NCBI RefSeq assembly: GCF_009765705.1
Contig: NZ_LMUX01000017.1
Location: 1-64,000 of the forward strand
Direction: 5' to 3'
Origin: Burkholderia sp. L27(2015)
GTDB taxonomy: Bacteria; Pseudomonadota; Gammaproteobacteria; Burkholderiales; Burkholderiaceae
Length of the DNA: 64,000 nt
The notes below the pieces were generated by a model. It did no database searches. It was not told the DNA's origin and saw nothing but the letters and a program-made list of their open reading frames with translations. The translations under genes and the position numbers were made by a program. Positions within the stretch are counted from its first letter, which is position 1; every line of letters starts with the position of its first letter. Shown one piece after another: positions 49,914-58,565 of the stretch.

Positions 49914-50954
49914 TCAGTCGACCAGCGCGCGGGCTTCGGCAACCTGTCCGCGGTACGCTTCGAAAATATTGCGCAGGGCCTGGTCCATCGTTGTGCTTGG
50001 CGCCCAACCGAGCTCTTCCATGGTGTTGTCGATTTTCGGCACGCGGTTCTGCACGTCCTGGTAACCGACGCCATAGTAGGCGCCCGACGACGTTTCGACC
50101 AATTGCACCTGCTTGGCGGTGTCGGCATACTCGGGGTATTCGGCGGCGAGCTTCAACATCATGTGAGCCAGTTCGCGCACCGAGAAGTTGTTTCTCGGGT
50201 TGCCGATGTTGTAGATCTTGCCAGACGCAATCTGCTTGTCGTTGGCGATGATGTGCATCAGCGCGGTGATGCCGTCGTCGATGTCGGTAAATGCACGCTT
50301 CTGTGCGCCGCCGTCGACCAGGCTGATGTTCTCGCCGCGCACGATGTGGCCGAGGAACTGCGTGACCACGCGCGAGCTACCTTCCTTGGCGGTATGGATC
50401 GAATCGAGGCCCGCGCCGATCCAGTTGAACGGCCGGAACAGCGTGAAGTTCAGGCCTTCCATGCCGTAGCCCCAGATGACGCGGTCCATCAGTTGCTTGG
50501 AGCAGGCGTAGATCCAGCGCGGCTTGTTGATCGGACCATACACGAGCGGCGAGGCTTCCGGGTCGAACTCGTCGTCGGCGCACATGCCATAGACCTCGGA
50601 GGTCGACGGGAACACCAGATGCTTGCCGTACTTGACGGCCGAGCGCACGATCGGCAGGTTCGCCTCGAAGTCGAGTTCGAACACGCGCAGCGGCTGCTTG
50701 ACATAAGTGGCGGGCGTGGCAATCGCAACCAGCGGCAGGATCACGTCGCATTTGCGAATGTGATATTCGACCCACTCCTTGTTGATCGTGATGTCACCCT
50801 CGAAAAAATGCATGCGTTCGTGCTGCGTCAGGTCGCCGAGGCGATCCGTCTGCATGTCCATGCCATAGACTTCCCAATCGGTGGTTTCGAGAATACGTTT
50901 GGAAAGATGATGGCCGATGAAGCCGTTGACGCCAAGAATCAGGACTTTTTTCAT
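49914..50954 (-). CDS. arnA: UDP-glucuronate decarboxylase (C-terminal half of ArnA as a separate gene)
   Basis: NAD-dependent dehydrogenase/decarboxylase of 346 residues that turns UDP-glucuronate into the 4-keto pentose used for aminoarabinose. Motifs: GVNGFIGHHLSKRI for NAD, the Ser-Glu pair in FPSTSEVYGMC, and YxxxK in YACSKQLMD. In E. coli this is joined to the formyltransferase; here the formyltransferase is a separate gene directly upstream, overlapping by four bases. Confidence 0.92.
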   Translation of the reverse strand: MKKVLILGVNGFIGHHLSKRILETTDWEVYGMDMQTDRLGDLTQHERMHFFEGDITINKEWVEYHIRKCDVILPLVAIATPATYVKQPLRVFELDFEANLPIVRSAVKYGKHLVFPSTSEVYGMCADDEFDPEASPLVYGPINKPRWIYACSKQLMDRVIWGYGMEGLNFTLFRPFNWIGAGLDSIHTAKEGSSRVVTQFLGHIVRGENISLVDGGAQKRAFTDIDDGITALMHIIANDKQIASGKIYNIGNPRNNFSVRELAHMMLKLAAEYPEYADTAKQVQLVETSSGAYYGVGYQDVQNRVPKIDNTMEELGWAPSTTMDQALRNIFEAYRGQVAEARALVD

Positions 50955-51907
50955 TTAGAAGGCAAAGAGTGAGGCGATGAATAAATGAGGCGCGCGAACT
51001 CGGCAGTATCGATGACGCGATCGTCGTGCAGGAGGCTATGAACGACGATCGCTCGACCGTCGCCGCAAACGCCCAACAGCGTATTATCGCTTACCTGCAA
51101 TCCGGTGGGCAAATTCGCGATTTCGAGAGCCGGGGCTGCGAGCCTCGCGCGCGTTACGACAAAGCGGTGGCCCGCCTGATCGGTGAACGCGCCGGGGTAC
51201 GGCGGTGCGACTGCGCGGATCAGGTTGTAGACCTGTTGCGCGTCCTGTTGCCAATCGATGCGGCCATCCTCGGGCTTGCGCCCGCCGAAGTAACTGCCCT
51301 GCGACAGATCATTGGGCAAGCGCGCCGCGCGGCCCGCCAATAGGTCCGGCAAGACGCGCCAGAGCGTCTGCTCGGCGGCGACCGTGACTTTTTCGAACAC
51401 GAGGCCGGCGGTGTCGTCCGGCAGAATCGGTACGGAAGTCTGGCCGATCAGCGCGCCCGCGTCGGGCTTGGCGGCCATCTCATGCAGGCTTGCGCCGGTT
51501 TGCGTCTCGCCATGCAGCACGGCCCAGTTCACAGGCACACGGCCACGGTATTTCGGCAGCAGCGAGCCGTGCATGTTGTAAGCGCCGGCTGGCGCCAGCG
51601 CCAGTAGCTCCACCGGAAGCATGTGCCGGTAGTAGAAAGAGAAAATAAAATCCGGGCGTGCCGCCTGGACTGCGGCGAATACTTCGGGTGCAGCCGGATC
51701 GTCGGGGGTGATGGTCGGAATATGATGTTCCGCAGCCAACGCAGCCACACTGTCGAACCAGATATTTTCCTGCGGATTATCCTGGTGCGTGACCACGAGG
51801 GTAATTTCCAGCCCCAGTTCAGCGCCGCGCGCGAGCAGCACGCTCAGGCAACGCACGCCTACGTTATGGTAGGCAAACACCACCGCTCGCTTGAGCGTAC
51901 GCGTCAT
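50951..51907 (-). CDS. UDP-Ara4N formyltransferase (N-terminal half of ArnA as a separate gene)
   Basis: 10-formyltetrahydrofolate-dependent formyltransferase of 318 residues. The active-site Asn and His are in YNMHGSLLPKYRGR and the catalytic Asp in KPDAGALIGQTS. The C-terminal domain is fmt-like. It N-formylates UDP-4-amino-arabinose to drive flux toward transfer. Overlaps with arnC (upstream) and the decarboxylase gene (downstream) by four bases each show tight coupling. Confidence 0.92.
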   Translation of the reverse strand: MTRTLKRAVVFAYHNVGVRCLSVLLARGAELGLEITLVVTHQDNPQENIWFDSVAALAAEHHIPTITPDDPAAPEVFAAVQAARPDFIFSFYYRHMLPVELLALAPAGAYNMHGSLLPKYRGRVPVNWAVLHGETQTGASLHEMAAKPDAGALIGQTSVPILPDDTAGLVFEKVTVAAEQTLWRVLPDLLAGRAARLPNDLSQGSYFGGRKPEDGRIDWQQDAQQVYNLIRAVAPPYPGAFTDQAGHRFVVTRARLAAPALEIANLPTGLQVSDNTLLGVCGDGRAIVVHSLLHDDRVIDTAEFARLIYSSPHSLPSK

Positions 51908-52911
51908 GCGTGCTCTCCCTGGGCTTGCGCGGTACCGTCGCCGGGCAGACTCAGCGCGCGTGCACCGGGTTTATGGTGGCGCTGATCGAGCACGGTTTGC
52001 ACCAGATAACGCGGCCGTGCGCGAACCTGCTGATAAATGCGGCCAATGTATTCCCCGAGCAGGCCGAGCGCGAACAGGATCGTCCCCAGCAGGAAAAAGG
52101 TGATAGCGAACAGCGTAAACACACCCTGGACCTCGGCCCCGACGATAAAGCGGCGCACGAGCAGCAACACGAACAAGGCGGCCGAGCCGAGCGCAAGGAG
52201 GATGCCCATGAAGGACAACCATTGCAACGGCACCACCGAGAAACCCGTGACCAGATCGAAATTCAGGCGGATCAAGCTATAGAGCGAATACTTGGATTCG
52301 CCGGCGAAACGCTCTTCGTGAGCGACCTCGACTTCGACCGGATTCTGCGCGAAGGTGTAGGCCAGCGCCGGAATAAAGGTATTCACTTCGCCGCAACGGT
52401 TGATCGTATCGACGATATGCCGGCTGTACGCACGCAGCATGCAACCCTGGTCGGTCATCTTGATGTGGGTGATGCGTTCGCGCAAACGGTTCATCGCCCG
52501 CGAAGCCTTGCGTCGAAACAAACTGTCCTGGCGCTGCTGGCGGATCGTGCCGACGTAATCGTAGCCTTCGCGCATCTTGGCGACCAGTTTGCCGATTTCT
52601 TCGGGCGGGTTTTGCAGGTCGGCGTCCAACGTAACGATGATATCGCCACGCGAATATTCGAAGCCCGCCAGAATCGCCATGTGCTGGCCATAATTGCCGT
52701 TGAGCAATACGACACGCGTCACGTCGGGACGCACGCGAAACTGGGCGGCCAGCAGCGCGGCCGACTTATCGCGGCTGCCATCGTTGACGAGAATCAGCTC
52801 GTAAGCAATTTCAAGCGCGTCGAGCGCGGGGTACAAGCGCGCGAACAGCGCCGCGAGCCCGGCTTCCTCGTTATAAATGGGTACGACAATGGAAAGTTCC
52901 GGCTGTGTCAT
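51904..52911 (-). CDS. arnC: ArnC, undecaprenyl-phosphate Ara4FN transferase
   Basis: GT2-family glycosyltransferase of 335 residues that moves formylated aminoarabinose onto undecaprenyl phosphate at the inner membrane. The GT-A domain begins LSIVVPIYNEEAGLAALFAR, with the metal-binding motif TLDADLQNPPEEI. Two membrane helices lie at about 232-255 and 265-290. It overlaps the formyltransferase by four bases and sits ten bases after arnB. Confidence 0.92.
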   Translation of the reverse strand: MTQPELSIVVPIYNEEAGLAALFARLYPALDALEIAYELILVNDGSRDKSAALLAAQFRVRPDVTRVVLLNGNYGQHMAILAGFEYSRGDIIVTLDADLQNPPEEIGKLVAKMREGYDYVGTIRQQRQDSLFRRKASRAMNRLRERITHIKMTDQGCMLRAYSRHIVDTINRCGEVNTFIPALAYTFAQNPVEVEVAHEERFAGESKYSLYSLIRLNFDLVTGFSVVPLQWLSFMGILLALGSAALFVLLLVRRFIVGAEVQGVFTLFAITFFLLGTILFALGLLGEYIGRIYQQVRARPRYLVQTVLDQRHHKPGARALSLPGDGTAQAQGEHA

Positions 52912-52921
52912 AGGCGGCGAT

Positions 52922-54076
52922 TCATATCAGGTTGTGTTCGCAAATCTCGTTGACGGCGCGGCATACTCGCTCGACATCCTCGCGACGCATGGAAGAAAAG
53001 AGCGGCAGTGTAACGCCCGCGCGCCCGAATTGCTCGGCATTCAAAAACATTCCCGGGCCAAAGCCGCGGTCCCGATAGAGCTTGAACAGGTGCAGCGCCG
53101 GGTAATGCACGCCGCTACCGATGCCGCGTTCGTGCAACTTCGCCATGAAGCCGGCCCGATCGATCGAGAGCTTCGCGAGCGGCAGCATGATCTGGAACAT
53201 GTGCCAATTGCTGTTTTCGAAATCGGCCTGCGGCAATTGCACACCCGCTTCAGTGGCTGCGCCTCCCACCAGACTTTCGAAATAGTGACTAGCCAGCGCG
53301 CGGCGCTGTGCGGTGAAGCGCTCCAGATGCGGCAACTGGCCTAGCCCGACTCGCGCAGCGACATCGGTCAGATTATATTTGCCGCCGAGCACGTCGACTT
53401 CCATACCGTCGAAACCGGTGCGGGTTACCCCTTGCAGCCGATATTTGGCGGCCAGCCGCGCTTCGTCCTCGTTATTGAGCACCAATGCGCCGCCTTCGAT
53501 CGACGTGAGGTTTTTGTTGGCATGAAAACTGAACGACACCAGATCGCCGATCGCGCCTATGCGCCGGCCTTTCCAGCTCGATCCCATCGCCTGCGCGGCG
53601 TCTTCGATCACGCGCAGCTTATGCGCGCCAGCCAATTCATATAAGCGATCCATATTGACCGGCAAGCCGGCCAGGTAGACGGGCAAGATGGCGCGCGTGC
53701 GCGGCGTGATCGCGCGCTCGACTAGCGCCAGGTCGATATTGCGTGTGGCCGGGTCGATGTCGACGAAGACCGGGGTGGCGCCCACTTCGAGGATCACGTT
53801 GGCGGTCGCCACCCAGCTCATCGGCGTGGTGATGACTTCGTCGCCCGGACCGATGCCGGCAATGCGCAGCGCGATTTCCATCGTCGCCGTGCCAGAATTG
53901 AAGGTACGTACCGGACGGCCACCGAAATAGGCCGAAAGCTCAGCCTCGAAGCGCTGGTTTTGCGGGCCGGTGGTGATCCACCCCGAGCGCAGGACTTCTA
54001 CTACGCCGGCGATCGTCTCTTCGTCGATTTCGGGCCGCGTGAACGGCAAAAAAGGGAGCTGAGTGGCTTGATTCAT
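52922..54076 (-). CDS. arnB: ArnB, UDP-4-amino-4-deoxy-L-arabinose aminotransferase
   Basis: PLP-dependent DegT/DnrJ/EryC1-type aminotransferase of 384 residues. The cofactor Lys is in SFSFHANKNLTSIEGG; other signatures are GWITTGPQNQRFEAELSAYF and VIEDAAQAMGSSWKGRRIG. It converts the 4-keto intermediate to UDP-Ara4N with glutamate. Confidence 0.93.
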   Translation of the reverse strand: MNQATQLPFLPFTRPEIDEETIAGVVEVLRSGWITTGPQNQRFEAELSAYFGGRPVRTFNSGTATMEIALRIAGIGPGDEVITTPMSWVATANVILEVGATPVFVDIDPATRNIDLALVERAITPRTRAILPVYLAGLPVNMDRLYELAGAHKLRVIEDAAQAMGSSWKGRRIGAIGDLVSFSFHANKNLTSIEGGALVLNNEDEARLAAKYRLQGVTRTGFDGMEVDVLGGKYNLTDVAARVGLGQLPHLERFTAQRRALASHYFESLVGGAATEAGVQLPQADFENSNWHMFQIMLPLAKLSIDRAGFMAKLHERGIGSGVHYPALHLFKLYRDRGFGPGMFLNAEQFGRAGVTLPLFSSMRREDVERVCRAVNEICEHNLI

Positions 54077-54172
54077 AGATGATCCATCTGTTGCATCTGA
54101 CGTGAGAGGCGTTAGAGAGCGGGGCGCGCGTTGGCGCGGGCATAGGGTGGATACAGGTGCACTCGGGTGCTT

Positions 54173-54544
54173 TCAGGTCCGCGCGAGAACGTAGACGCCT
54201 ATCAAGATGATACCGATCCCCGCGAGACGTTGCGGCGACAACATTTCGTCGAAAAAGTACCACGCTGCGAGCGCATTGACCACATAGCCGAGCGAGAGCA
54301 TCGGGTAGGCAATCGACACTTCGACACGCGACAACGCAAGTATCCAGACCACTACGCTAATTACATAGCACGCCAGTCCGCCGATAATAGGCCATTGTGT
54401 AGCCAGCTTGATGCCTATCGGTAAAACATTGGCCGCGCTATAGTCGAAATGCCCGACTGCGTTGACACCGGCTTTCAGCAGCAACTGCGCTACGGCATTG
54501 AGCATTACGCCGCTTAGAATCAGCGCAAACGAAATAGGGTTCAT
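54173..54544 (-). CDS. EmrE-like small membrane protein of the arn operon (ArnE/ArnF-like)
   Basis: Four-helix DMT-type protein of 123 residues (MNPISFALILSGVMLNAVAQ, then PMLSLGYVVNALAAWYFFDE). In E. coli two such proteins, ArnE and ArnF, form the proposed flippase for undecaprenyl-phosphate-Ara4N. Only one is seen here, so it may act as a homodimer. AAGGA stands before the ATG at 54544. It lies between arnT and arnB. Confidence 0.85.
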   Translation of the reverse strand: MNPISFALILSGVMLNAVAQLLLKAGVNAVGHFDYSAANVLPIGIKLATQWPIIGGLACYVISVVVWILALSRVEVSIAYPMLSLGYVVNALAAWYFFDEMLSPQRLAGIGIILIGVYVLART

Positions 54545-54573
54545 GAATAAGGTGGATCCTTGGGACAATCGAG

Positions 54574-56277
54574 TTACGGTTTAGCCACACTGGGTTTCGC
54601 CACAATCACGCGGCGCTCGTCGCGTGCAATCACCTGCATCGGCAGATGCTGCGCAGCAAACATGTCATACGTGGCCGGCGTCATCAACGCCAGCGCCGTG
54701 CGATCCTGCTGCCAACGGGTGCTCCACGCCGCCAGCGTCGGCACCCATTTGGCCGGCTCCTGCTGGACGCCGAAAGCCAGTTCGTCGGGGTTTTCGACGA
54801 TGATCATCGTGTGCCGGAGGTAAAATGGCATCGTGTGATCGAGCACCCCCACCGCGTAAAACGGTGTGTCGGTTGGCAGTTTGGCCATTTCTGCCCGCAC
54901 TGCGGGCACCATCGCGATACCCGAACTCGCTTTGCCGAAGACTTCGTGCCCGTTACCGGCTATCGTCGCCATCAGGAACCAGGTGCCTGCGTAGACCAGC
55001 AGCGCACGCAGCGTAGCATGGGGCGTTGCGCGGCGATTGAGCCACGCAGCCAACGCCAAGCCCAGCAGGGTCACCGCCAGTGCACTGTATAAGTACGCAC
55101 CGTAGGCGGCATATAAGGCGTGCGGCGTGCGCTCGTCGCCCGGATGCATGACATAGATTCCAACCGTGGTCGCCGCCAGCAACACGGCGCACAGCACCGC
55201 ATAACCGAGCAGATGCCGGTTCAACTGCACACGCGTGACCATCGGCAGGTAGACCCCCAGCAGCAGCGCGATAGCCGGTGCGACCGGCAGGATGTAAGAA
55301 ATCAGCTTCGATTCCGAAATACTGAAAAAGAAGAAAATAAAGGCCGTCCAGACCAGCAGCATGATTGCGGGCGAGAACCGGTTTGCCTGCCGTGGCAGCC
55401 GTATGCCATGCCGCACGCTCTGCCAGCACACCGACAACCAAGGCAAAAAGCCGACCAGCAGCACGGGCACAAAGTACAACAGCGGACCGGTGCGATGGTG
55501 GCTAGGCGTCAGAAAACGCCGGAAATGCTCATTAATAAAGAAAAAATCGAAAAATTCCGGATTGCGGGAGTCGACCAGAACGAACCAAGGTGTCGCGATC
55601 AAGAAAAACAGCAGCAGGCCGCTCACCAGATAGAGGCGCTTCCATAGCCCCCAATCACGCGCGATCAGCGAATACAGGATCAGCACCGCGCCAGGCAACA
55701 CGATGCCGATCAGCCCCTTGGACAACACCGCCAAGGCCATCGAGGCCCAGCACAGCCACATCCAGCCGCGCACTTGGCGCTTGGGCAAATTAGGGCGTTG
55801 TGCCAGCAGTAGCGCACACAGGGTCACGGCCATCGCGCACGAGAGCCCCGTATCCAACGTGTTGAAGTGACCGAGCAAATTCCAGTAAGGCGAAGCTGCC
55901 AGCGCAACCGCGGCGAACAGGCCCGCGCGCGGCGTGAATACGCGCGCGCCGGTGTAACCGACTGCCAGGACGCCGATAAAGCCCGTGAGCGCCGTGTAAA
56001 GGCGGGCCTGCCAGTCGCCGATGCCGAACCAAGCGAAGCTGAGCGCGGTCAGCCAGGTCTGTAGTGGCGGTTTTTCGAAATATTTGTAGCCGTTATAACG
56101 CGGGGTGATCCAATCGCCCGTGCTCAGCATTTCCCGGGCCATTTCTGCGTAACGACCTTCATCGGTGGGAACCAGGTGGCGCAGATCCAGTTGCCCGAAC
56201 CAGATCAGCGCGAACGCCAGCGTCAGCCAAATCAGTGCGGCGCGCGACAGCAAGGGTTTATTGCTTGTTTCATACAT
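54574..56277 (-). CDS. arnT: ArnT, lipid A aminoarabinose transferase
   Basis: GT83 membrane glycosyltransferase of 567 residues that moves aminoarabinose from undecaprenyl phosphate to lipid A on the periplasmic face, lowering negative charge and giving resistance to cationic peptides. The first periplasmic loop has the essential acidic motif VPTDEGRYAEMAREML and YNGYKYFEKPPLQTWL. About 12 hydrophobic segments follow, then a C-terminal periplasmic domain. The ATG at 56277 removes an unconserved 42-residue extension. Confidence 0.92.
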   Translation of the reverse strand: MYETSNKPLLSRAALIWLTLAFALIWFGQLDLRHLVPTDEGRYAEMAREMLSTGDWITPRYNGYKYFEKPPLQTWLTALSFAWFGIGDWQARLYTALTGFIGVLAVGYTGARVFTPRAGLFAAVALAASPYWNLLGHFNTLDTGLSCAMAVTLCALLLAQRPNLPKRQVRGWMWLCWASMALAVLSKGLIGIVLPGAVLILYSLIARDWGLWKRLYLVSGLLLFFLIATPWFVLVDSRNPEFFDFFFINEHFRRFLTPSHHRTGPLLYFVPVLLVGFLPWLSVCWQSVRHGIRLPRQANRFSPAIMLLVWTAFIFFFFSISESKLISYILPVAPAIALLLGVYLPMVTRVQLNRHLLGYAVLCAVLLAATTVGIYVMHPGDERTPHALYAAYGAYLYSALAVTLLGLALAAWLNRRATPHATLRALLVYAGTWFLMATIAGNGHEVFGKASSGIAMVPAVRAEMAKLPTDTPFYAVGVLDHTMPFYLRHTMIIVENPDELAFGVQQEPAKWVPTLAAWSTRWQQDRTALALMTPATYDMFAAQHLPMQVIARDERRVIVAKPSVAKP

Positions 56278-56281
56278 CGAT

Positions 56282-56317
56282 TGGAAGCCTAAATGGGAAG
56301 CTAAAGGGAAGCCTAAA
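56282..56317. repeat. 12-bp tandem repeat just upstream of arnT
   Basis: Three near-identical 12-bp units (TGGAAGCCTAAA, TGGGAAGCTAAA, GGGAAGCCTAAA) five bases before the arnT start codon, in its leader on the minus strand. On the minus strand they place CTTCC motifs near the start and no Shine-Dalgarno sequence is evident. Confidence 0.9.
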
Positions 56318-56514
56318 CATGAGCGACTGCAGGCGCCGCGGCATGCAGCTGATGCCGCTTCAACTGATCCAGCGTGGTAGTGCGTTAGCGCACGATAGCG
56401 CAAAGTAGCTTAATCCAGCCTTAGGGCGGTATCCGCGAGGGCTTAATGCAACGTAGAGTGGCCTGGCGTGGGCTTGCCAGTGCCTCAATTGCGTATACCT
56501 TAATTGCCTGTATC

Positions 56515-56892
56515 TCAGGCCGCTTCAATCAAAAGGACCGCGGCGACTTTGCGGCCTTCGGCCATCAAGACGTTGTAGGTACGACAGGCCGCTTGCATAT
56601 CCATCGTATCGACGCCGATACGACGCTCGGCCAGCGCGCTGGTCATTTTCGGATGCGGGAAACGCAGGCGCTTACCGCTGCCGAATACCACCAGTTCAGG
56701 TTCGAATTCGAGCAGCATGTTGAAATGCTCGGCGCCCAGCGCTGCAAATGACGCGACGGGCCATTGCATAACGGCGCCCTCCGGCATGAGCAGCACGCTG
56801 TGGGCGTAGCGCACTTGGTTGATCTCGATGTAGTCGTCGCCATAGGCGGTGACCGTATTGAGCGGGGGTAGCGAATCCGGGTGTAATTTCAA
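56515..56892 (-). CDS. Mth938-like domain protein (DUF498)
   Basis: Protein of 125 residues of the Mth938-like family: IEINQVRYAHSVLLMPEGAV, LVVFGSGKRLRFPHPKMTSA and DTMDMQAACRTYNVLMAEGR. Soluble, no signal peptide; function unknown, with eukaryotic relatives (NDUFAF3) acting in complex I assembly. The start is TTG at 56892 with GGAA upstream. Divergent from alaA. Confidence 0.85.
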   Translation of the reverse strand: MKLHPDSLPPLNTVTAYGDDYIEINQVRYAHSVLLMPEGAVMQWPVASFAALGAEHFNMLLEFEPELVVFGSGKRLRFPHPKMTSALAERRIGVDTMDMQAACRTYNVLMAEGRKVAAVLLIEAA

Positions 56893-57246
56893 AGCGGTAT
56901 TCCGGGTGCGAGTGCGGCGACCAATGGCCGCTTGAAGTACTCAGGTGGGGCTAGGATGTACATCGGGACGCACATCGGGCGGCGAAGTATCGTTGCCTAA
57001 CCATGCGATAATCCGCTAAATTATAACTTTTTGTCGAGCCTTTGCGGGCGTCGAGCACGCAGCGTCGCGCGGCGTCAGGCTGGCTCTTGCGCCGTCAGCG
57101 TACGGCGTGTCCTGTGCCCGGTGCGCTCTGCACGGGCCGTCGCGTGACTAGTCCTGTGGTTGCTGGCCCGTCGTTCCCGTGCTTGGCTTGGCGCTCGGGG
57201 CCGCGCGCTCTTTGCCATCTTTCCAATCCTACTGCCTGCTACCGCC
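56893..57246. other. Divergent intergenic region before alaA, no gene seen
   Basis: About 350 bp between the Mth938-like gene and alaA. A short AT-rich island (about 57005-57030, containing GATAAT and TTATAAC) is the likely promoter zone. The 200 bp before alaA is GC-rich with no supported gene or RNA. Confidence 0.5.
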
Positions 57247-58473
57247 GTGAAACCTATTCAAAAATCGAACAAGCTGCTCAATGTGTGCTACGACATCCGA
57301 GGGCCCGTGCTGGAGGAGGCCAAGCGGCTGGAAGAGGAAGGCCATCGGATCATCAAACTCAATATCGGTAACCTGGCACCGTTCGGCTTCGACGCGCCTG
57401 ACGAAATCGTCCAGGACATGATTCTTAACCTGCCGGCGTCGGCAGGCTATTCCGATTCGAAAGGGGTGTTCGCCGCGCGCAAGGCGATCATGCATTACAC
57501 GCAGCAAAAACGTATCGCCGGCGTCGAACTGGACGACATCTACCTTGGCAATGGCGCCTCCGAGCTGATCGTGATGGCCATGCAGGGGCTGCTCAACGAT
57601 GGCGACGAAGTGCTGGTGCCGGCGCCCGACTATCCGCTGTGGACCGCCGCCGTATCGCTCTCGGGCGGCACGCCTGTGCATTACATCTGTGACGAGGGCA
57701 GCGGCTGGTTGCCCGATCTTGACGATATTCGCGCCAAGATTACGCCCAATACGCGCGCCATCGTCGTGATCAATCCGAACAACCCGACCGGTGCGCTTTA
57801 TCCGGACGACCTGCTCAAGGGCATTGTCGAGATCGCGCGCCAGCATGAGCTGATCGTTTGCGCCGACGAAATCTACGACAAGATCATCTATGACGGCCTC
57901 ACGCATACGTCGATCGCCTCTCTAAGCGATGACGTGCTGACCGTGACCTTCAACGGTCTGTCCAAGAGCTATCGTTCGTGCGGTTTTCGGGCCGGCTGGA
58001 TGGTTGTCTCAGGCGACAAGCGGCATGCCACGGACTATATCGAGGGGCTCAATATCCTCGCCTCGATGCGGCTGTGTCCCAACGTGCCCGGGCAATATGC
58101 GATCCAGACCGCGTTGGGCGGCTACCAGAGCATCAACGATCTGATCTTGCCGGGCGGACGCCTGTACCGCCAGCGCGAGGTTGCGTACGACTTGTTGACG
58201 TCGATTCCGGGCGTAACGTGTGTGAAGCCCAAGGCTGCGCTTTACCTGTTCCCCAAGCTCGACCCCAAGATGTATCCGATCCAGAACGATCAGCAGTTCA
58301 TTCTGGACTTGCTGCTGCAGGAGCGCGTGTTGATCGTGCAGGGCACGGGCTTTAACTGGACGTCGCCGGACCATTTCCGCGTGGTGTTTCTACCCAACGT
58401 GGACGACCTGCACGATGCCGTGGGGCGGATCGCGCGCTTTCTCGATTCCTATCGCAAGCTTCACGCGGCCTGA
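57247..58473 (+). CDS. alaA: Alanine-forming PLP aminotransferase (AlaA-like)
   Basis: Class I aminotransferase of 408 residues, most like AlaA, which makes alanine from pyruvate and glutamate. The PLP Lys is in FNGLSKSYRSCGFRAGW; other signatures are NPNNPTGALYP and YSDSKGVFAARKAIMHY. The start is GTG at 57247, giving VKPIQKSNKLLNVCYDIRGP; longer readings are Arg-rich and not conserved. It lies just before hom and thrC and may feed the same amino-acid network. Confidence 0.88.
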   Translation: MKPIQKSNKLLNVCYDIRGPVLEEAKRLEEEGHRIIKLNIGNLAPFGFDAPDEIVQDMILNLPASAGYSDSKGVFAARKAIMHYTQQKRIAGVELDDIYLGNGASELIVMAMQGLLNDGDEVLVPAPDYPLWTAAVSLSGGTPVHYICDEGSGWLPDLDDIRAKITPNTRAIVVINPNNPTGALYPDDLLKGIVEIARQHELIVCADEIYDKIIYDGLTHTSIASLSDDVLTVTFNGLSKSYRSCGFRAGWMVVSGDKRHATDYIEGLNILASMRLCPNVPGQYAIQTALGGYQSINDLILPGGRLYRQREVAYDLLTSIPGVTCVKPKAALYLFPKLDPKMYPIQNDQQFILDLLLQERVLIVQGTGFNWTSPDHFRVVFLPNVDDLHDAVGRIARFLDSYRKLHAA

Positions 58474-58484
58474 GCGTACGCTTG

Positions 58485-58523
58485 ATTTCGTAGCTAAATT
58501 TCGAAACTAAGTTTCGTAACTAA
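58485..58523. repeat. 13-bp tandem repeat between alaA and hom
   Basis: Three units (ATTTCGTAGCTAA, ATTTCGAAACTAA, GTTTCGTAACTAA) 12 bases after the alaA stop. They include in-frame stops and lie upstream of hom by about 40 bases. Confidence 0.9.
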
Positions 58524-58565
58524 AACCCGCTTTAAAACACTCGCTTCAATAACTGACAATTACGC

